Shown here in pieces: positions 41,567 to 53,333 of a DNA stretch of 64,000 bases. The DNA is from Isoetes taiwanensis. Lineage: Eukaryota; Streptophyta; Lycopodiopsida; Isoetales; Isoetaceae. The notes beneath the pieces were generated by a model, which did not search any database, was not told the DNA's origin, and was given only the letters and a program-made list of their open reading frames with translations. Position 1 is the stretch's first letter, and every line of letters starts with the position of its first letter. Position numbers and translations under genes: made by a program. The stretch lies in assembly GCA_021234155.1 (NCBI GenBank), contig JAJEKV010000008.1, positions 4,635,086-4,699,085 of the forward strand, read 5' to 3'.

Positions 41567-44500
41567 AGTTCTCCGGGGCCGGATGTTGATTTTTTGGCCC
41601 TTATCGAGCGAGGGCCCTTGAACAAAGGATTCAACCTGGCCGGATAGGGAAACCGAGATCGGGAGTGTGGTCTTTAGCGCACAATGGGGGGCCGCCAGAA
41701 AGGCCGCCTCGGGAAACTTTTGGGGCTCGCCTCTTGGGGTTCGGACTCTCCCCTCTAATGAGACGCCCCGCCTTGTTTGACTTGGGCAAGTGTCCTTGAC
41801 TTAATTTATGAATGTCTTGCTATCGCAAAAGGCGCCCTTTACTTCTAACCGCCACAACGGAGGAGTACGATCCAAACTCCATTCCGCCAGTCCCCTTGCT
41901 TCGTGTTCTCAATCTGCATCTTATCGGTCAAGTCCCAAGTGCAAAAGGACCAAAACTTAAGACCCAAAACGCAAACCCCGCTAGAACCCGGCAACTCATA
42001 GGGTTTACGCCGGAGGCTCTATCCTTGTCGATTCGACTAGGACTTTGCTGCAGTGTCTTGACGTAGGGGGCGTGTTGACGCCGTGAGCACGGACCCTAAA
42101 ACCACCGAAGCGGCTTGCCCCAAAAGTCCTCTCCATAGGCCTCGGGCGACGGACGGGCAACTTCCCCTCTCCGGAATCGTGATTCGCTCGCCAATGGACT
42201 CCTGAACGCCGACATTATTGCGCGGGGACCAAGTTTCATGGCCAAAAGACCACCCCTTCGAGGTAGCGTCCAAACTATCTCATGTCCAACACACTCAGTA
42301 GTCAATTGGCCTAGGAGGTGGTCAGTTTAATACCGCAAACGTAGGGCGTAAGTGTTTCTTTCTTTGCAAAAATGACCGTGCAACTTGGTCTCTAGGGTAA
42401 TTTCGGCCTCCTCGGGACGATGTGCTTAAGTCGAATCGCCATTCATTCCGAGCCTCCGCAATGTCCGAAGCGACAAAACACTTTGGTTTCTACCGCCGGC
42501 CGACCGCGGGGCTTTCAAGGGTTTGATAAGTTCTCACGGACGGATGTTGGATTTTTTGGACCTTATCGACAGGGGGCCCTTGAACGAAGGATTCAACGGC
42601 CGGATAGGGGAACCGGAGATCCCGAGTGTGGTCTTTAGCGCATCGCCCCCGGGAGCGCCGCTAGGAAAGGTCTGCCCGGGGAAACTTTTTGGGGCTCGCC
42701 TCTGGGGTCCGGACTCTCCCCTCTAATGAAGTGGCCTTGCAAGGTCCTGGCCTTGTTTGACTTGGGCAAGTGTGCCAGGGATCGCCCAACAGCAGCTGCC
42801 CGACCGCTCTAATGCAAACAAGTTGATCTAAACCTTGTCCGGAAATTTTGAAAACTGGCCTTGTATGTTGGCGATGACTTAGGAAGCCTGCTGACAAAAA
42901 AATCAGAATTTAATTCGTACTATGCATTAATTACGAATTTATGAATGTCTTGCTACGCAAAAGCCGCTTCTTTACTTCTAACCGCCACAACGGGAGGAGT
43001 ACAGATCCAAACTCCATTTCAGTTCCTCTTGCCCGGCGTTCTCAACGCAACTTATCAGCCAAGTCCCAAGTGCAAAGGACCAAAACTCAAGACCCAAAAC
43101 GCAAACCCCGCTAGATACTCGCAACTCATAGGGTTTAGGTTTGGAGGCTCTATCCTTGTCGATTCGACTAGGATCTTGGCGCCGTGGTCTTGACGATAGG
43201 GGGTGTTGACGCTTAGAGCACGGACCCTAAAAAACCATCCTGAAGCAGCTTTGCCCCAAAAGTCCTCTCCGGCCCCTAGCGACGACGGGCAAATTCCCCT
43301 CTCCGAATCGTGGATTCGCCTCGCCAATGGACTCGAACGCCGACATTGCGCTGGGGACCAAGTTTCATGGCCAAAAGACCACCCCCTTCTCGAGGTAGCG
43401 CCAAACTATCTCATGTCCAACACACTTCGTAGTCAATTGGCCTAGGAGGTGGTCGTTTAACACCGCAAACGTAGGGCGAAGTGTTTCTTTTTTGCAAAAT
43501 GACCGTGCAACTTGGTCTCTAGGGTAATTTCGGCCTCCCGGACGATGTGGCGAAGTCGAATCGCCATTCCGGAGCCTCCGCAATGTCCGAACGACAAAAC
43601 ACTTTGGTTTCTACACCTGGCCGACGGCTAGACGCGGTGGTTTGATAAGTTCTCACGGACGGATGTTGGATTTTTTTGGACCTTATCGAGACAGGGCCCT
43701 TGAACGAAGGATTCAACGGTCGGATAGGGGAACCGAGATTCGGGAGTGTGGTCTTTAGCGTACGGCCCCCCGGGGGAGCGCTGCCAGGAAAGGCTGCCTC
43801 GGGAAACTTTTTGGGCCTCGCCTCCTGGGGTCCGGACTCTCCCCTCTAATGAGGTGGCCTTGCAAGGTCCTGGCCTTGTTTGACTTGGGCAAGTGTGCCA
43901 GCTCGGCTGCCCAACAACAGGCTGCCCGGACCGTTCTAATGCAAACACTTTGATCTAAACCTTGTCCGGAAATTTTGAAAACTGGCCTGTATGTTGGCGA
44001 TGACTTAGGAAGCCTGCTGACAAAAAATCAGAATTTAATTCCGTACTATGCATTAATTACGAATTTATGAATGTCTTGCTACTGCAAAAGCTGCCCTTTA
44101 TTACTTAACCGCCACAACGGGAGGAGTATAGATCCAAACTCCATTCCGCCGGGCCCTTGCTTCAAGGCTCTCAACTGCATCTTATCAGCCAAGTCCCAAG
44201 TGCAAAGGACCAAAAAAAACTCGGCACCCAAAATGCAAAACCCCGCTAGAACACGCAACTCATAGGGTTTACGCCGGAGGCTCTATCCTTGTCGATTCGA
44301 CTAGGACCTTGGCGCTCGTGTCTTGACGTAGAGGGGTGGTGTTGACGCCAGAGCACGGACCCTAAAAACCACCTGGAAGCAGCTTGCCCCAAAAGTCCTC
44401 TCCCGAAGGCCCTGGCGACGGACAGGCAACTTCCCCTCTCCGGAATCGTGATTCGGCTCTGCCAATGGACTCCTGAACGCCGACATTGCCCTCGGGACCA

Positions 44501-46340
44501 AGTTTCATGGCCAAAAGACCACCCCTTCTCGAGGTAGCCGTCAAACTATCTCATGTCCAACACACTCGTGAGTCAATTGGCCTAGGAGGTGGCCGCCGAA
44601 TCATCGCAATGTAGGGCGTAAGTGTTTCTTTCTTTTGCAAACCGACCGCGGCAACTTGGTCTCTAGGGTAATTTCGGCCTCCCGGACGATGTGGCGAAGT
44701 CGAATCGCCATTCCGGAGCCTCCGCAATGTCCGAACGACAAAACACTTTGGTTTCTGCCACTGGCCGACCAAGTAGACGCTTCATGGTTTTTGATAAGTT
44801 CTCACGAACGGATGTTGGATTTTTTGGACCTTATCGAGACAGGGCCCTTGAACGGAAGGATTCAACGGCCGGATAGGGGAACCGAGATTCGGGAGTGTGG
44901 TCTTTAGCATCGGCCCCCGGGGAGCCAGAAAGGTCTGCCTCGGGAAACTTTTGGGCCTCGCCTCCGGGTCCTGGACTCTCCCTCTAATGAGGTGGCCTTG
45001 CAAGGTCACGGCTTTGTTTGACTTGGGCAAGTGTACCGGCTGCCCAACAACAAAGCCTGCATCGCTCTAATGCAAACACTTTGATCTAAACCTTGTCCGA
45101 AATTTTGAAAAAACCGGCTTGTATGTTGGCGATGACTTAGGAAGCCCTCTTGACAAAAAATCAGAATTTAATTCCATACTATGCATTAATTACGAATTTA
45201 TGAATGTCTTGCTACCGCAAAAGCCGCTTTACTTCTAACCGCCACAACGGAGGAGCATACATCCAAACTCCATTCCGTAGTTCCCCTTGCTTCACAAGTT
45301 TTCAATCTTATCAGCCAAGTCCCAAGTGCAAAGGACCAAAACTTAAGCACCCAAAACGCAAACCCCCGCTAGAACCCGGGCAACTCATAGGGTTTACGTT
45401 TGGAGGCTCTATCCTTGTCGATTCGGGACTAGGACCTTGCGCGGCCGTGTCTTGACGAGGGGGGTGTTGACGCCGCGAGCACCGGACCCTAAAACCATCC
45501 GAAGCAGCTTGCCCCAAAAGTCCTCTCCCCGGCTGCCGGGCGACGGACGGCAACTTCCCCTCCGAATCGCGGATTCGCTTCTGCCAATGGACTCTAACAT
45601 CGACATTGCCCCTGGGGACCAAGTTTCATGGCCAAAAGACCACCCCTTCTCGAGGTAGCGTCAAACTATCTCATGTCCAACACACTTTCGTGGTCAATTG
45701 GCCTAGGAGGTGGGCGCCGAACACAAAGAACGAGGGCGTAAGTGTTTCTTTCTTTTGCAAACCGAGGTGCAACTTGGTCTCTAGGGTAATTTCGCCTCCC
45801 CGGACGATGTGGCTAAGTCAAATCGCCATTCCGGAGCCTCCGCAATGTCCTAACGACAAAACACTTTGGTTTCTACACCTGGCCGACCGCTAGACGCTTT
45901 CAAGGGTTTGATAAGTTCTCACCGGACGGATGTTGGATTTTTTGAACCTTATCGAGACAGGGCCCTTGAACGAAGGATTCAACGGCCGGATAGGGGAACC
46001 CGAGATCCGGGAGTGTGGTCTTTAGCGCATCGGCCCTCCCGGGAGCCGCCAGAAAGGTCTGCCTCGAAACTTTTTGTGGCTCGCCTCTTGGGGTTCGGAC
46101 TCTCCCCTCTAATGAGGCGGCCTTGCAAGGTCCTGGCCTTGTTTGACTTGGGCAAGTTCTGCCACTCGGCTGCCCAACAACAGCCGCCCTGACCGCACTA
46201 ATGCAAACACTTTGATCTAAACCTTGTCTAGAAATTTTGAAAACGGCATGTACGTTGGCATGATGACTTAAGAAGCCTCCACCGACAAAAAAAATCAGAA
46301 TTTAATTCCTTACTATGCATTAATTACGAATTTATGAATG
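41567..46340 (+). repeat. Tandem array, unit about 1.13 kb, 4.2 copies
   Basis: The marker ATGAATGTCTTGC recurs at 41808, 42941, 44067 and 45200, with ATGAATGTCTTAC at 46334 (spacings 1133, 1126, 1133, 1134). The first unit is a 5'-truncated copy starting near 41567 (TTTGATAAGTTCT). Units differ mainly by small indels at C/G-rich spots. Short ORFs differ between units, so coding is unlikely. A shorter duplicate (46350-46505) and an older diverged copy (about 46670-46830) follow. The array resembles a satellite amplified inside a transposon. Confidence 0.9.
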
Positions 46341-46847
46341 TCTTACACACGCCCAACAACAATCGCCTAGACCGCTCCAATGCTACCTATTTGATCAGAA
46401 CTTTATCCGAAATTCTAAAAATTTGCCTTGTATGCCGGGATGACCTAGGAAGCCAACTGACAAAAAATCAGAATTTAATTCCATACCATGCATTAATTAC
46501 GAATTTATGAAGCATGAATGCAAAAGAACGATAATTAAAAAATTCTCCGCATCGAAAAAAGGTGGAATTTTGACAAGCGGTGCAACGTCTTGGGGCGGAC
46601 ATGAGAAAACATTTCACTAGGATATGCGGTGTTGGTGCACGATGAAATAGCTCCGAAGTCTTCCAGAGCTCACATGCCGCCACAAAAGTTCTCTTCACTT
46701 AAGGCCCCGGGCGATGGACGAGCAATTTCCCTCTCCAAAACCATGATTTGGCTCTTCCAATGGACTCGTAATATCGACATTACCCCGGGGACCAACTTTC
46801 TCGGGCCGAAGACCACCCTTTGTTCTCCAAAAGAACAGTACACTAGA

Positions 46848-47105
46848 CGCCCAAATAGACGTCCTCGCGACGCCACGCCGCGACGCGACGCCACGCCACA
46901 CAAAAGTGATGCACGCGACGCGACGCGGGGTCGAGACGCGGGCGCACTGGCGCGACAGATCCGCCACTTCACGGTGTCGACGTCGCATCCACCGCCGTGA
47001 TGCGGCGGGTTCGGCGACGCGGACGCCGCGATTGACGTCGCATGGTCACGTTATTTTGCGACGCCACGTCGCACAGACGTCGCAAGCCCACGTCGCTAAA
47101 TCTCC
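46848..47105 (-). repeat. CACTA right subterminal CG-rich repeats
   Basis: About 255 bp rich in GACGTCGC, GCGACGC and related units, mirroring the left subterminal array. It ends in the terminal repeat CGTCGCTAAAT. Confidence 0.7.
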
Positions 47106-47119
47106 ATTCTCTTGTTGTG

Positions 47120-49330
47120 AAATCAACCATATCAAATTATATATCCAAACATCAACTTGACCAATTTACCACAATTGGATGACCAAGCCGTAAGCTATTT
47201 ACGACAAGCTCACTTATTGTCTTTTGTTCTTATTCCATTTGAGCAAATAAATGAGGAGTGGATAAATGAATACATAAACAATTATGAATTGATAACCAGG
47301 ACAAGTTACACTCGCCAAACATGCCACATTAAAGTTCAAAGGGAACTAGCAATGCAAACCTTGAAACTTCCTAACACTAACCGAGCACCTCGGTATGACA
47401 ATATTGACCTAGGGTCTTATGGCATTACAGTAAAAAAAAAATGCTTTAATTTTGATAAAGTAAATCCAACATTTAGAGCCATTTTTCTTCACTTAAAAAA
47501 AAACTCGTGCCAATTAATCAACATGGTTATAGTCGGAAATGGTTAGCTTATGTGATAATGGCTACACAAGGAATTCCGATACCTTGGGCAACACTTTTTA
47601 CGAGCAATTACATAGGCAATTAGTAAATATTAAAAGAAATAATGCATGTGAATTTCCTTATGCCATCCATCTACAACTAATGATGCATCATTTGTTAAAT
47701 TTACAGGAGACTCATAGTGACATTAAAGAACTAGCACCTCAAGGGCCCCTTGAAGTGCCAATAATGACTATTCAGTCTCCCGACGATCCATTTGCATCCA
47801 TGACAGGTTTATTGGCCGACACTCAACGTTGTTATCAAACCATTCTAGTGGATGTTAAAACTAAAGTACAACAAATTATCATACTTCAACAAGAGAAACA
47901 AGGTCTCGAAGATGCTCTTAAGCTAAAAATCCAAGATTGTGCTGAGGTCACTAAGAAAATGCAGGGAATGGAGCATGCCCATGCAGAACTCTTAGCCAAC
48001 AACCCAACTAACATTATAACTATCAAAAGTTTATTCCAGACGAAATTAGACACTCAAACTTAAAAAGACAAGAGCAAACCGCAGAGTATGAAACAAGCCC
48101 CCACCAAGTGTTAAAGAGTCGCTTGACTCACGCCTAGTTCCTTGATTGACCAAATTCACCACTAATTTGGTAATTGCCAAATGCCTTCTACCTACACTAA
48201 CAACTTTTGAAAATAGATACCAATATGACTTGAGCAGTTTAAAGATACATCTGTTGACTCAAAGTATAGATCCCGTTGTACCTATTCCTATGGAGCTATA
48301 TTCAGCCATATGGAAGAATTTCACTTATGTAGGTACCGTGATCCGGTTGTCCGCCATATGTCGTAATGACATTTCTGTTTGCACCATCACTCTATGTAAA
48401 ACATGGGTTGTTGATGTAACAAGCTATATTATAGCTTACTTGGCTCATTCTCAAGTCGCCATGGGAAGCACTACTAAAGATGCCATCAGTGATGTTAAAC
48501 CCAAGTTTGTTTTTGAGGCAACTGGTCATCATGTACACATGGACAAGTTTGATCAAGAATTGGCTAAACTAAATTTTCGTCAACATGTCAAAGAGGCACA
48601 AGCATTGCTCTTACAAGAAATGGAAATCACCGTCAAGCGCCACAATGAGTTTAGAATTTGGGTGAGATTTGCTTCCATTGTAGCTCTGCATTATGACATC
48701 ATACTTTGAATTTCCTTCAGAAAATGGACTCTTTATATAAAAATGACTCTAACAATGAATTATTTTTGGATATGCCTCCCCTTAAACAGTTGATGATGAC
48801 ACTGAGAAAATCCTTGCTCCAAACAAGTGACATACAAGTAAACTTCTCCAATGCACCATCAATTATTCAAGAAGATCCTAATTTTGATCCTGTGTTTGCA
48901 CTGTAATGCCATGGATGGAGTCAATTCAAAAGCAAGTTCCAAACGGGCAATTATAAAAGGGACCAACCGGGATACTTCTCAAGATACTATTCGACACCTA
49001 GAGAGTTTTATTACTCATGCCCCGAAAGTCACCCGTAAAAGCCGATGATTTATGAACAAGCTAAATTTTGCAAATTTCTCGCTCTTATTCTAAGTCCCCT
49101 CAGTAAAGATCCAAAGAGAAGCTTAGTCATATCAATCCAAATAAAAGTTGCCATGGGACTTTCATGGATACAAAGAATATTCCTCAAGCTCACCATCTAC
49201 CAGCCCCAGTACATTCAAGTCTTCAAGATATGACATCCATGTGGTTCTTGATTGATGCCTCCAAAGCATATTACGACACAACTTTGTCCATGGTCGGACT
49301 AATTTAAAAACGTAATATAGTTGTCTTTAA
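47120..49330 (+). pseudogene. gypsy-1 ORF3, part after the CACTA insertion (coiled coil)
   Basis: Frames 47121-47546, 47539-48063, 48146-48709 and 48706-48906 follow each other with small frame changes and together make one long coding-like stretch. The third quarter (about 47810-48000) is a predicted coiled coil (TKVQQIIILQQEKQGLEDAL). No enzyme motif is seen. Its position between integrase and the 3' purine tract is where some plant gypsy elements keep an extra ORF of unknown or env-like function. A comparable ORF occurs in gypsy-3 (53328-62819, - strand). Confidence 0.5.
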
Positions 49331-49406
49331 TAAGCATTATCGAGATAAGCATTTCCAACCTGTCAATGTGCCAACTTCAAGCAGGCACCACGAGGACCGT
49401 CAAGTG
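49331..49406 (+). other. 3' untranslated stretch of gypsy-1
   Basis: Between the last coding-like sequence and the purine tract nothing else is recognised. Confidence 0.4.
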
Positions 49407-49444
49407 TGTGTGGAGCATACGCTCCACACAAAAATGGGGGATAA
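49407..49444 (+). promoter_or_regulatory. Hairpin and polypurine tract before the 3' LTR
   Basis: TGTGTGGAGC (49407-49416), loop ATAC, and GCTCCACACA (49421-49430) form a perfect 10-bp stem. It runs directly into AAAAATGGGGGA (49430-49441), the polypurine tract that primes plus-strand DNA synthesis. Three bases later the LTR begins with TG. Confidence 0.75.
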
Positions 49445-50456
49445 TGTTGACAACATGGAGGATTTGCCCCATGAGGAATTAAAAGACGACAACAGATATG
49501 GTCCTTATGACAACCATTTCAAGCAAGATCCAAACGCGCATCTCGACGAGGTGCTAAATAAACCGCTCCAAGCAGAAATAAATGTATGTTGTGGTAAGTT
49601 AAGAATATGGACAAGGTTTTGGGAAACATACATTTGAAAATGTTAATATACCTTTGAAATGAAAAGATACCTTAAATTAAATATAATTCTAAAATTAAAT
49701 ATTTTTTTTTTAATATGAGATGAAAAGGGCGCCGATCCGGCGCTCTTCATAAAACGGATGGGTCGGGTTTGTCTTGAGGAGCGGCCGCTGGAGAACCGCT
49801 CCAACACCTTCTTCGAGGTTTCTTCGTTTCGTCCATCAAAGATCGATCAGAATTTCGCCGCCAGCTTCTCGGCAAAATCGTTTTGGCAAGAGTGCATCAT
49901 TTCGACCTAAAGCGCTTCCTCCCCAGAAAGCTTACGGAAAATCAGATTTCCATTCATCCGTTGAATTCGTGATAAAGAAACCGTTTTTGGCCGATTTCAT
50001 AAAGGGTGGACAGCTTTTCCATACATGGATCATTTGGCATCATGCAAAGATTAAATTCGGGCTTGCCATCTTGTTCTCCGACGCAGCATCCTCCTCGAAA
50101 GTCGCCATGTCTATTCTTGAGGTTTGCATGAATTCAAATTAAACACCGCTTCTATAAGTTTTATCCGTGGTAAATGTTTGCTTATTGACCAAAGACAGAT
50201 CAACATAAACTCTCCATTTCGTGGATTCATTTGTGTCAATCCCGCATTACAAAGTTCACAATTTAATCCTTATGTACCAGGATATTGAATTCAATGACAT
50301 AGAGGATTTATATGAACCAGAACTGGATGAATTATATGGATGTATAAATAATCCGTAAGCGTGCTGTTGCCTCAGAATTGTTATCTCATAACTTTAACTG
50401 TGAATTATGTATGAGAGCATATGATTAAGGGGGTGAGACGGGATAGACCCTTAACA
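49445..50456 (+). repeat. gypsy-1 3' LTR (1012 bp)
   Basis: It begins TGTTGACAACATGG and ends GACCCTTAACA, giving TGTT…AACA termini. The last 49 bases are identical to the 5' LTR remnant. A 122-codon frame inside (49774-50142) has no motif. TCTATAAG near 50151 could be a TATA element. The five bases after it (ATGAA) should be the target duplication, but the matching left copy is outside the visible flank. Confidence 0.85.
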
Positions 50457-52250
50457 ATGAAGCAACCTTTGCTTGATGATACTCAGCAGCCTCTTTTCTT
50501 TACTTCACAAAATGCTGCACCTCTGGTGATGCTTCAACCACCTGTTCATGTTGTTAAGGACACGGAGGTTGTCCCACACATTCAAACTCCTAATGTGGAA
50601 GTCGTGGATCTTGGTGAAAATCAACCATTCCGCTTGGCTGCCAATCTTTCGCCAACTTATAAAGCTCGCGCTATCATTTTGTTCAAAAAATTCAAACATA
50701 TCTTTGCATGGAGCTATAAAGACCTTCCGGGTATCAAAAAAGAGTCGGGGGAACTTACCATTCCCACCAAACCTGATGCACACCCAATCTAGCAACGACG
50801 GTACCGGCTCAACCCCAACTATCGGATATCGCGGAAAGCCGGAAATCGATAAGCTCCCCCGTCCGGGCTTAATTTACGAGGTCAAACATTCAGAGTGGGT
50901 GAGCCTCATTGTCATCGCTCTCAAGCACAATGGAAAAATCCATGTTTGCGTGGAATACAGGAAATTAAATCAAGTCACGGAACGGGATCATTTCCCGCTA
51001 CCCCTTCACAGACCAGGTTCTGGAAGAGGTCGCTGGTCATGAGATGTACTCTTTCATGGATGGTTTTTCAGGGTGCAATCAAATCTCCATCAAACAGGAG
51101 GATCAACTCAAAACCACTTTCACCATGCCGTGGGGTACTTTTGCCTACAAGGTGGTTCCTTTTGGGTTATCCAACTCTCCATCCACATTTCAACGCATCA
51201 TGCTTTCTGTATTTCAAGACTATCTGAAAGATCGTCCCTTTTCCAAATCTTTCAAGATGATTTCTCAGCCTACAGCTCCATGGATGATCATTGGAGAACT
51301 TAGAGCTGGTTTTTCAAAAATGTGATGAGTCTGGTATTGCTGATCCCATTCATAAACTCACGGGTGACGAATCCTCTTGGGCTTGGAATCCCCAAAGTGA
51401 GGGTGACCTTCCGCATTAATCAAGCTTTTGCTTACTTAGGCACCTGTGACTTGTTCCCCCCTCAATGGGACAAGCCCTTTCATGTTCATGTGGATGTCTC
51501 AGCTTTTGCTATTGGTGTTATTCTCTCTCAAGCATATGATGAGCACACGGATAAACCCATCTGCTATGCCAGCCGAAAACGCAATCCTGCGGAGCGCAAT
51601 TATTTTGCCACGGAGCGTGAAGCACTGGGCTTAGTTTTCTGTGTCCAACGCTTCTGTCATTATTTATTGGGCAGCAAGATCAAGTTCTTTGTCGATCATC
51701 AAGCTCTCCTCTATTTGATCAAGAAAGCCACGCCCACGGGTCGTATTGCTCGTTGGGTCCTGCTTCTGCAAGAGTTTGCCCCCTTCGAGATCATTCACAA
51801 GGCAGGAAAATCTCATGTTGTGCCCGATTATCTCTCACGCATCCACACAGATGATCCGTCCACGGGTATTTCTGATGTTTTTCCAGATGCCCAACTGTTC
51901 TTGGTCACAGCCATGCCACATTGGTTTCATGACTATCAGTAGTATCTCCTCTCTGGCGCCCTTCCATTGGAGGATCCCACGCTCCCTCCAGCAAAGCTTC
52001 ACTCACGCCGTCGTCAGTTCCTCCGTGAGGTCCGTGACTATACCATGGTTGCGGGCCATCTCTACAAACGAGGCAAAGACATGGTTCTGGGTCGATGTGT
52101 TCTCCCTCATGAAGTGCCCAAAATCGTTCGACAAGCCCATGAAGGCCTGAGTGGTGGCCATTTTAGTGCTGACACCACGGCATGCAAAATTCTTCTTGCA
52201 GGCTACTTTTGTCCCACGCTCTTCAAGGATGCCCACGCTCACACCCGGGT
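50457..52250 (+). pseudogene. pol: Second Ty3/gypsy pol fragment (gypsy-2): RT, RNase H, integrase N-terminus
   Basis: Coding-like sequence starts directly after the gypsy-1 LTR, so gypsy-1 probably inserted in this gene. Blocks in order: FKHIFAWSYKDLPGI (50690), HVCVEYRKLNQVTERDHFP (50945), YSFMDGFSGCNQISIKQED (51045), KVVPFGLSNSPSTFQRIM (51150), FQDDFSAYSS in another frame (about 51250), QWDKPFHVHVDVSAFAIGVI (51463), VDHQALLYLI (51700), and the integrase zinc region HEGLSGGHFSADTTACKI (52140). Several stops and frameshifts separate the blocks. Similarity stops abruptly after DAHAHTR near 52245, before the CxxC of the zinc finger. Confidence 0.75.
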
Positions 52251-52782
52251 GTTTTTTTTATTGGTGGTGTACAATTCAGCATGTCGCGACATAGGGTGAT
52301 TAACGGGTGCTGACCAGTCCTTCATCGCGGATTGACGTTTTCGGGCGCCCATCATTTTTTCCCTGTGCCCGCCAAAATTTCCCAACCTCCGAATGCTCGA
52401 CCAGAACCAATTCAGAAGATCGGCCGATTTGTTGTCCACGTCAGCGATCCCTGGTATGTAGCTGCTTGGATGGTGTTTGGAATTTGGAATTCCCAAAGAA
52501 TGTTTTTGTTTGGGAGAATGCAGCTGCTGTTTTCTTTTCCAGAATTCTTCCAATGCAGGCGAATTGGCTAGATCTCTTTCGTTTGGCCATTGCAAGGAAT
52601 GGAGTACTGTTTGATCCAAACAATCTATTCTCCAGTTTGCATAATCTTCAAGAGCAGTCCCACCAATTCAAGGAGCTATGTGGTCGTCTGGCTTTCAAGA
52701 TTGCTCAGCCTATACAACAATCTTTTGTCTATGGGTCGACTATTTGGGGTCTGGGTTCGGGAACTCCTGGAAGACAGCCCTC
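52251..52782. other. Unidentified segment between gypsy-2 and gypsy-3
   Basis: The gypsy-2 integrase ends abruptly and unrelated sequence begins. A + frame (52307-52780) reads plausible protein (ANWLDLFRLAIARNGVLFD, SHQFKELCGRLAFKIAQP) without a recognised domain. It may be a captured gene or another element's coding region. Confidence 0.35.
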
Positions 52783-53333
52783 TGTGAGGACCCGTGGATC
52801 TAATAGGAGAGTCCGGGGGACTATGTCACGCGGGATTTGCAAGAAGAGAACAAGAAGAAGAAAACATAACAAAGAGAACAATGAGAGGAAAATGATAAGC
52901 TTCCTTGATATCAATGATGAACATACATGAGCTCTCGCAATCGAGAGAAGACTGAATGGAGACAAGACTCAAAACTCATCTAGCCATCATGTGCTAGCTC
53001 TACTCATATATATAGTACAATGGCCTTTGGCCCAATATAGACACTCGGATCGATCTGGCGTGGAACTCTCGGAAGGAGGCCCGATTTTAGGAATGCCGGG
53101 CGGTGCCTCTTGAAGTGCCTAGAATCATGATGACGCCGACGGAAGCAAGACGGGCCATCATTTTGTCCGGCCTCTTGGTACCGGGATCCGTGCTTTGATC
53201 AAGCGTGGTCCGGCCGCTTGGTCTTCTCCGGGCGGGTCTTTGACCGCCGACCCGCGGGTTGATCAGGATCCTTGTTCTTGACCTGGTCCGTCAGATGCAT
53301 GAATAGTCCTTGCCCAGGAGGCACAGATTAACA
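52783..53333 (-). repeat. gypsy-3 3' LTR (551 bp)
   Basis: Read on -, it starts TGTTAATCTGTGCC (53333) and ends GGGTCCTCACA (52783), TG…CA termini. It contains a TATA-like stretch and a hairpin CTCTCG-CAAT-CGAGAG (52932-52947). The unit outside, CCCTC (52778-52782), should be the target duplication. Confidence 0.8.
53005..53017 (-). promoter_or_regulatory. TATA box of the gypsy-3 LTR
   Basis: TACTATATATATG on the - strand lies inside the LTR, about 320 bases from its U3 start. This is a normal position for the retrotransposon promoter; transcripts would begin near 52975. Confidence 0.5.

Larger units (their letters stand above)
39412..47119. mobile_element. CACTA (En/Spm-like) DNA transposon, apparently non-autonomous
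   Basis: The left end is CACAACAAGAAAAAGGGTC-ATTTAGCGGCGT and the right end, read inward on -, is CACAACAAGAGAATGGAG-ATTTAGCGACGT. This matches plant CACTA termini (CACTACAAGAAAA…TTAGCG), with CACAA for CACTA. A 3-bp direct AAA lies on both sides (39409-39411, 47120-47122), the CACTA-typical target size. Subterminal GC-rich arrays lie inside both ends, and a 1.13 kb tandem array fills 41567-46340. No TNPD-type transposase or TNPA-like protein was recognised. A - strand frame 40182-39880 (100 codons) is unidentified. Confidence 0.85.
33783..50456 (+). mobile_element. Ty3/gypsy LTR retrotransposon (gypsy-1), interrupted by Helitrons and a CACTA element
   Basis: The order is: 5' LTR remnant (33783-33831), primer-binding-like site, gag with zinc knuckles, protease-like region, RT, RNase H, integrase, a third ORF, purine tract, then 3' LTR (49445-50456). 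RT before integrase is the gypsy order. Without the 7.7 kb CACTA insertion the visible part is about 9 kb. Multiple frameshifts and stops, and Lys in place of the integrase catalytic Glu, make it inactive as written. The 49-bp LTR remnant is identical to the 3' LTR end. The architecture with an ORF after integrase resembles the Athila/Tat group, an inference. Confidence 0.85.

Noticed and set aside
41812-46192. Small ORFs (MSCYRKRRP…, MSCYAKAAS… type) recurring in each array unit
   Set aside because: Their frames shift from unit to unit because of indels, so no protein is conserved.
49774-50142. 122-codon frame within the gypsy-1 LTR
   Set aside because: LTRs are non-coding regulatory sequence and no domain is seen.
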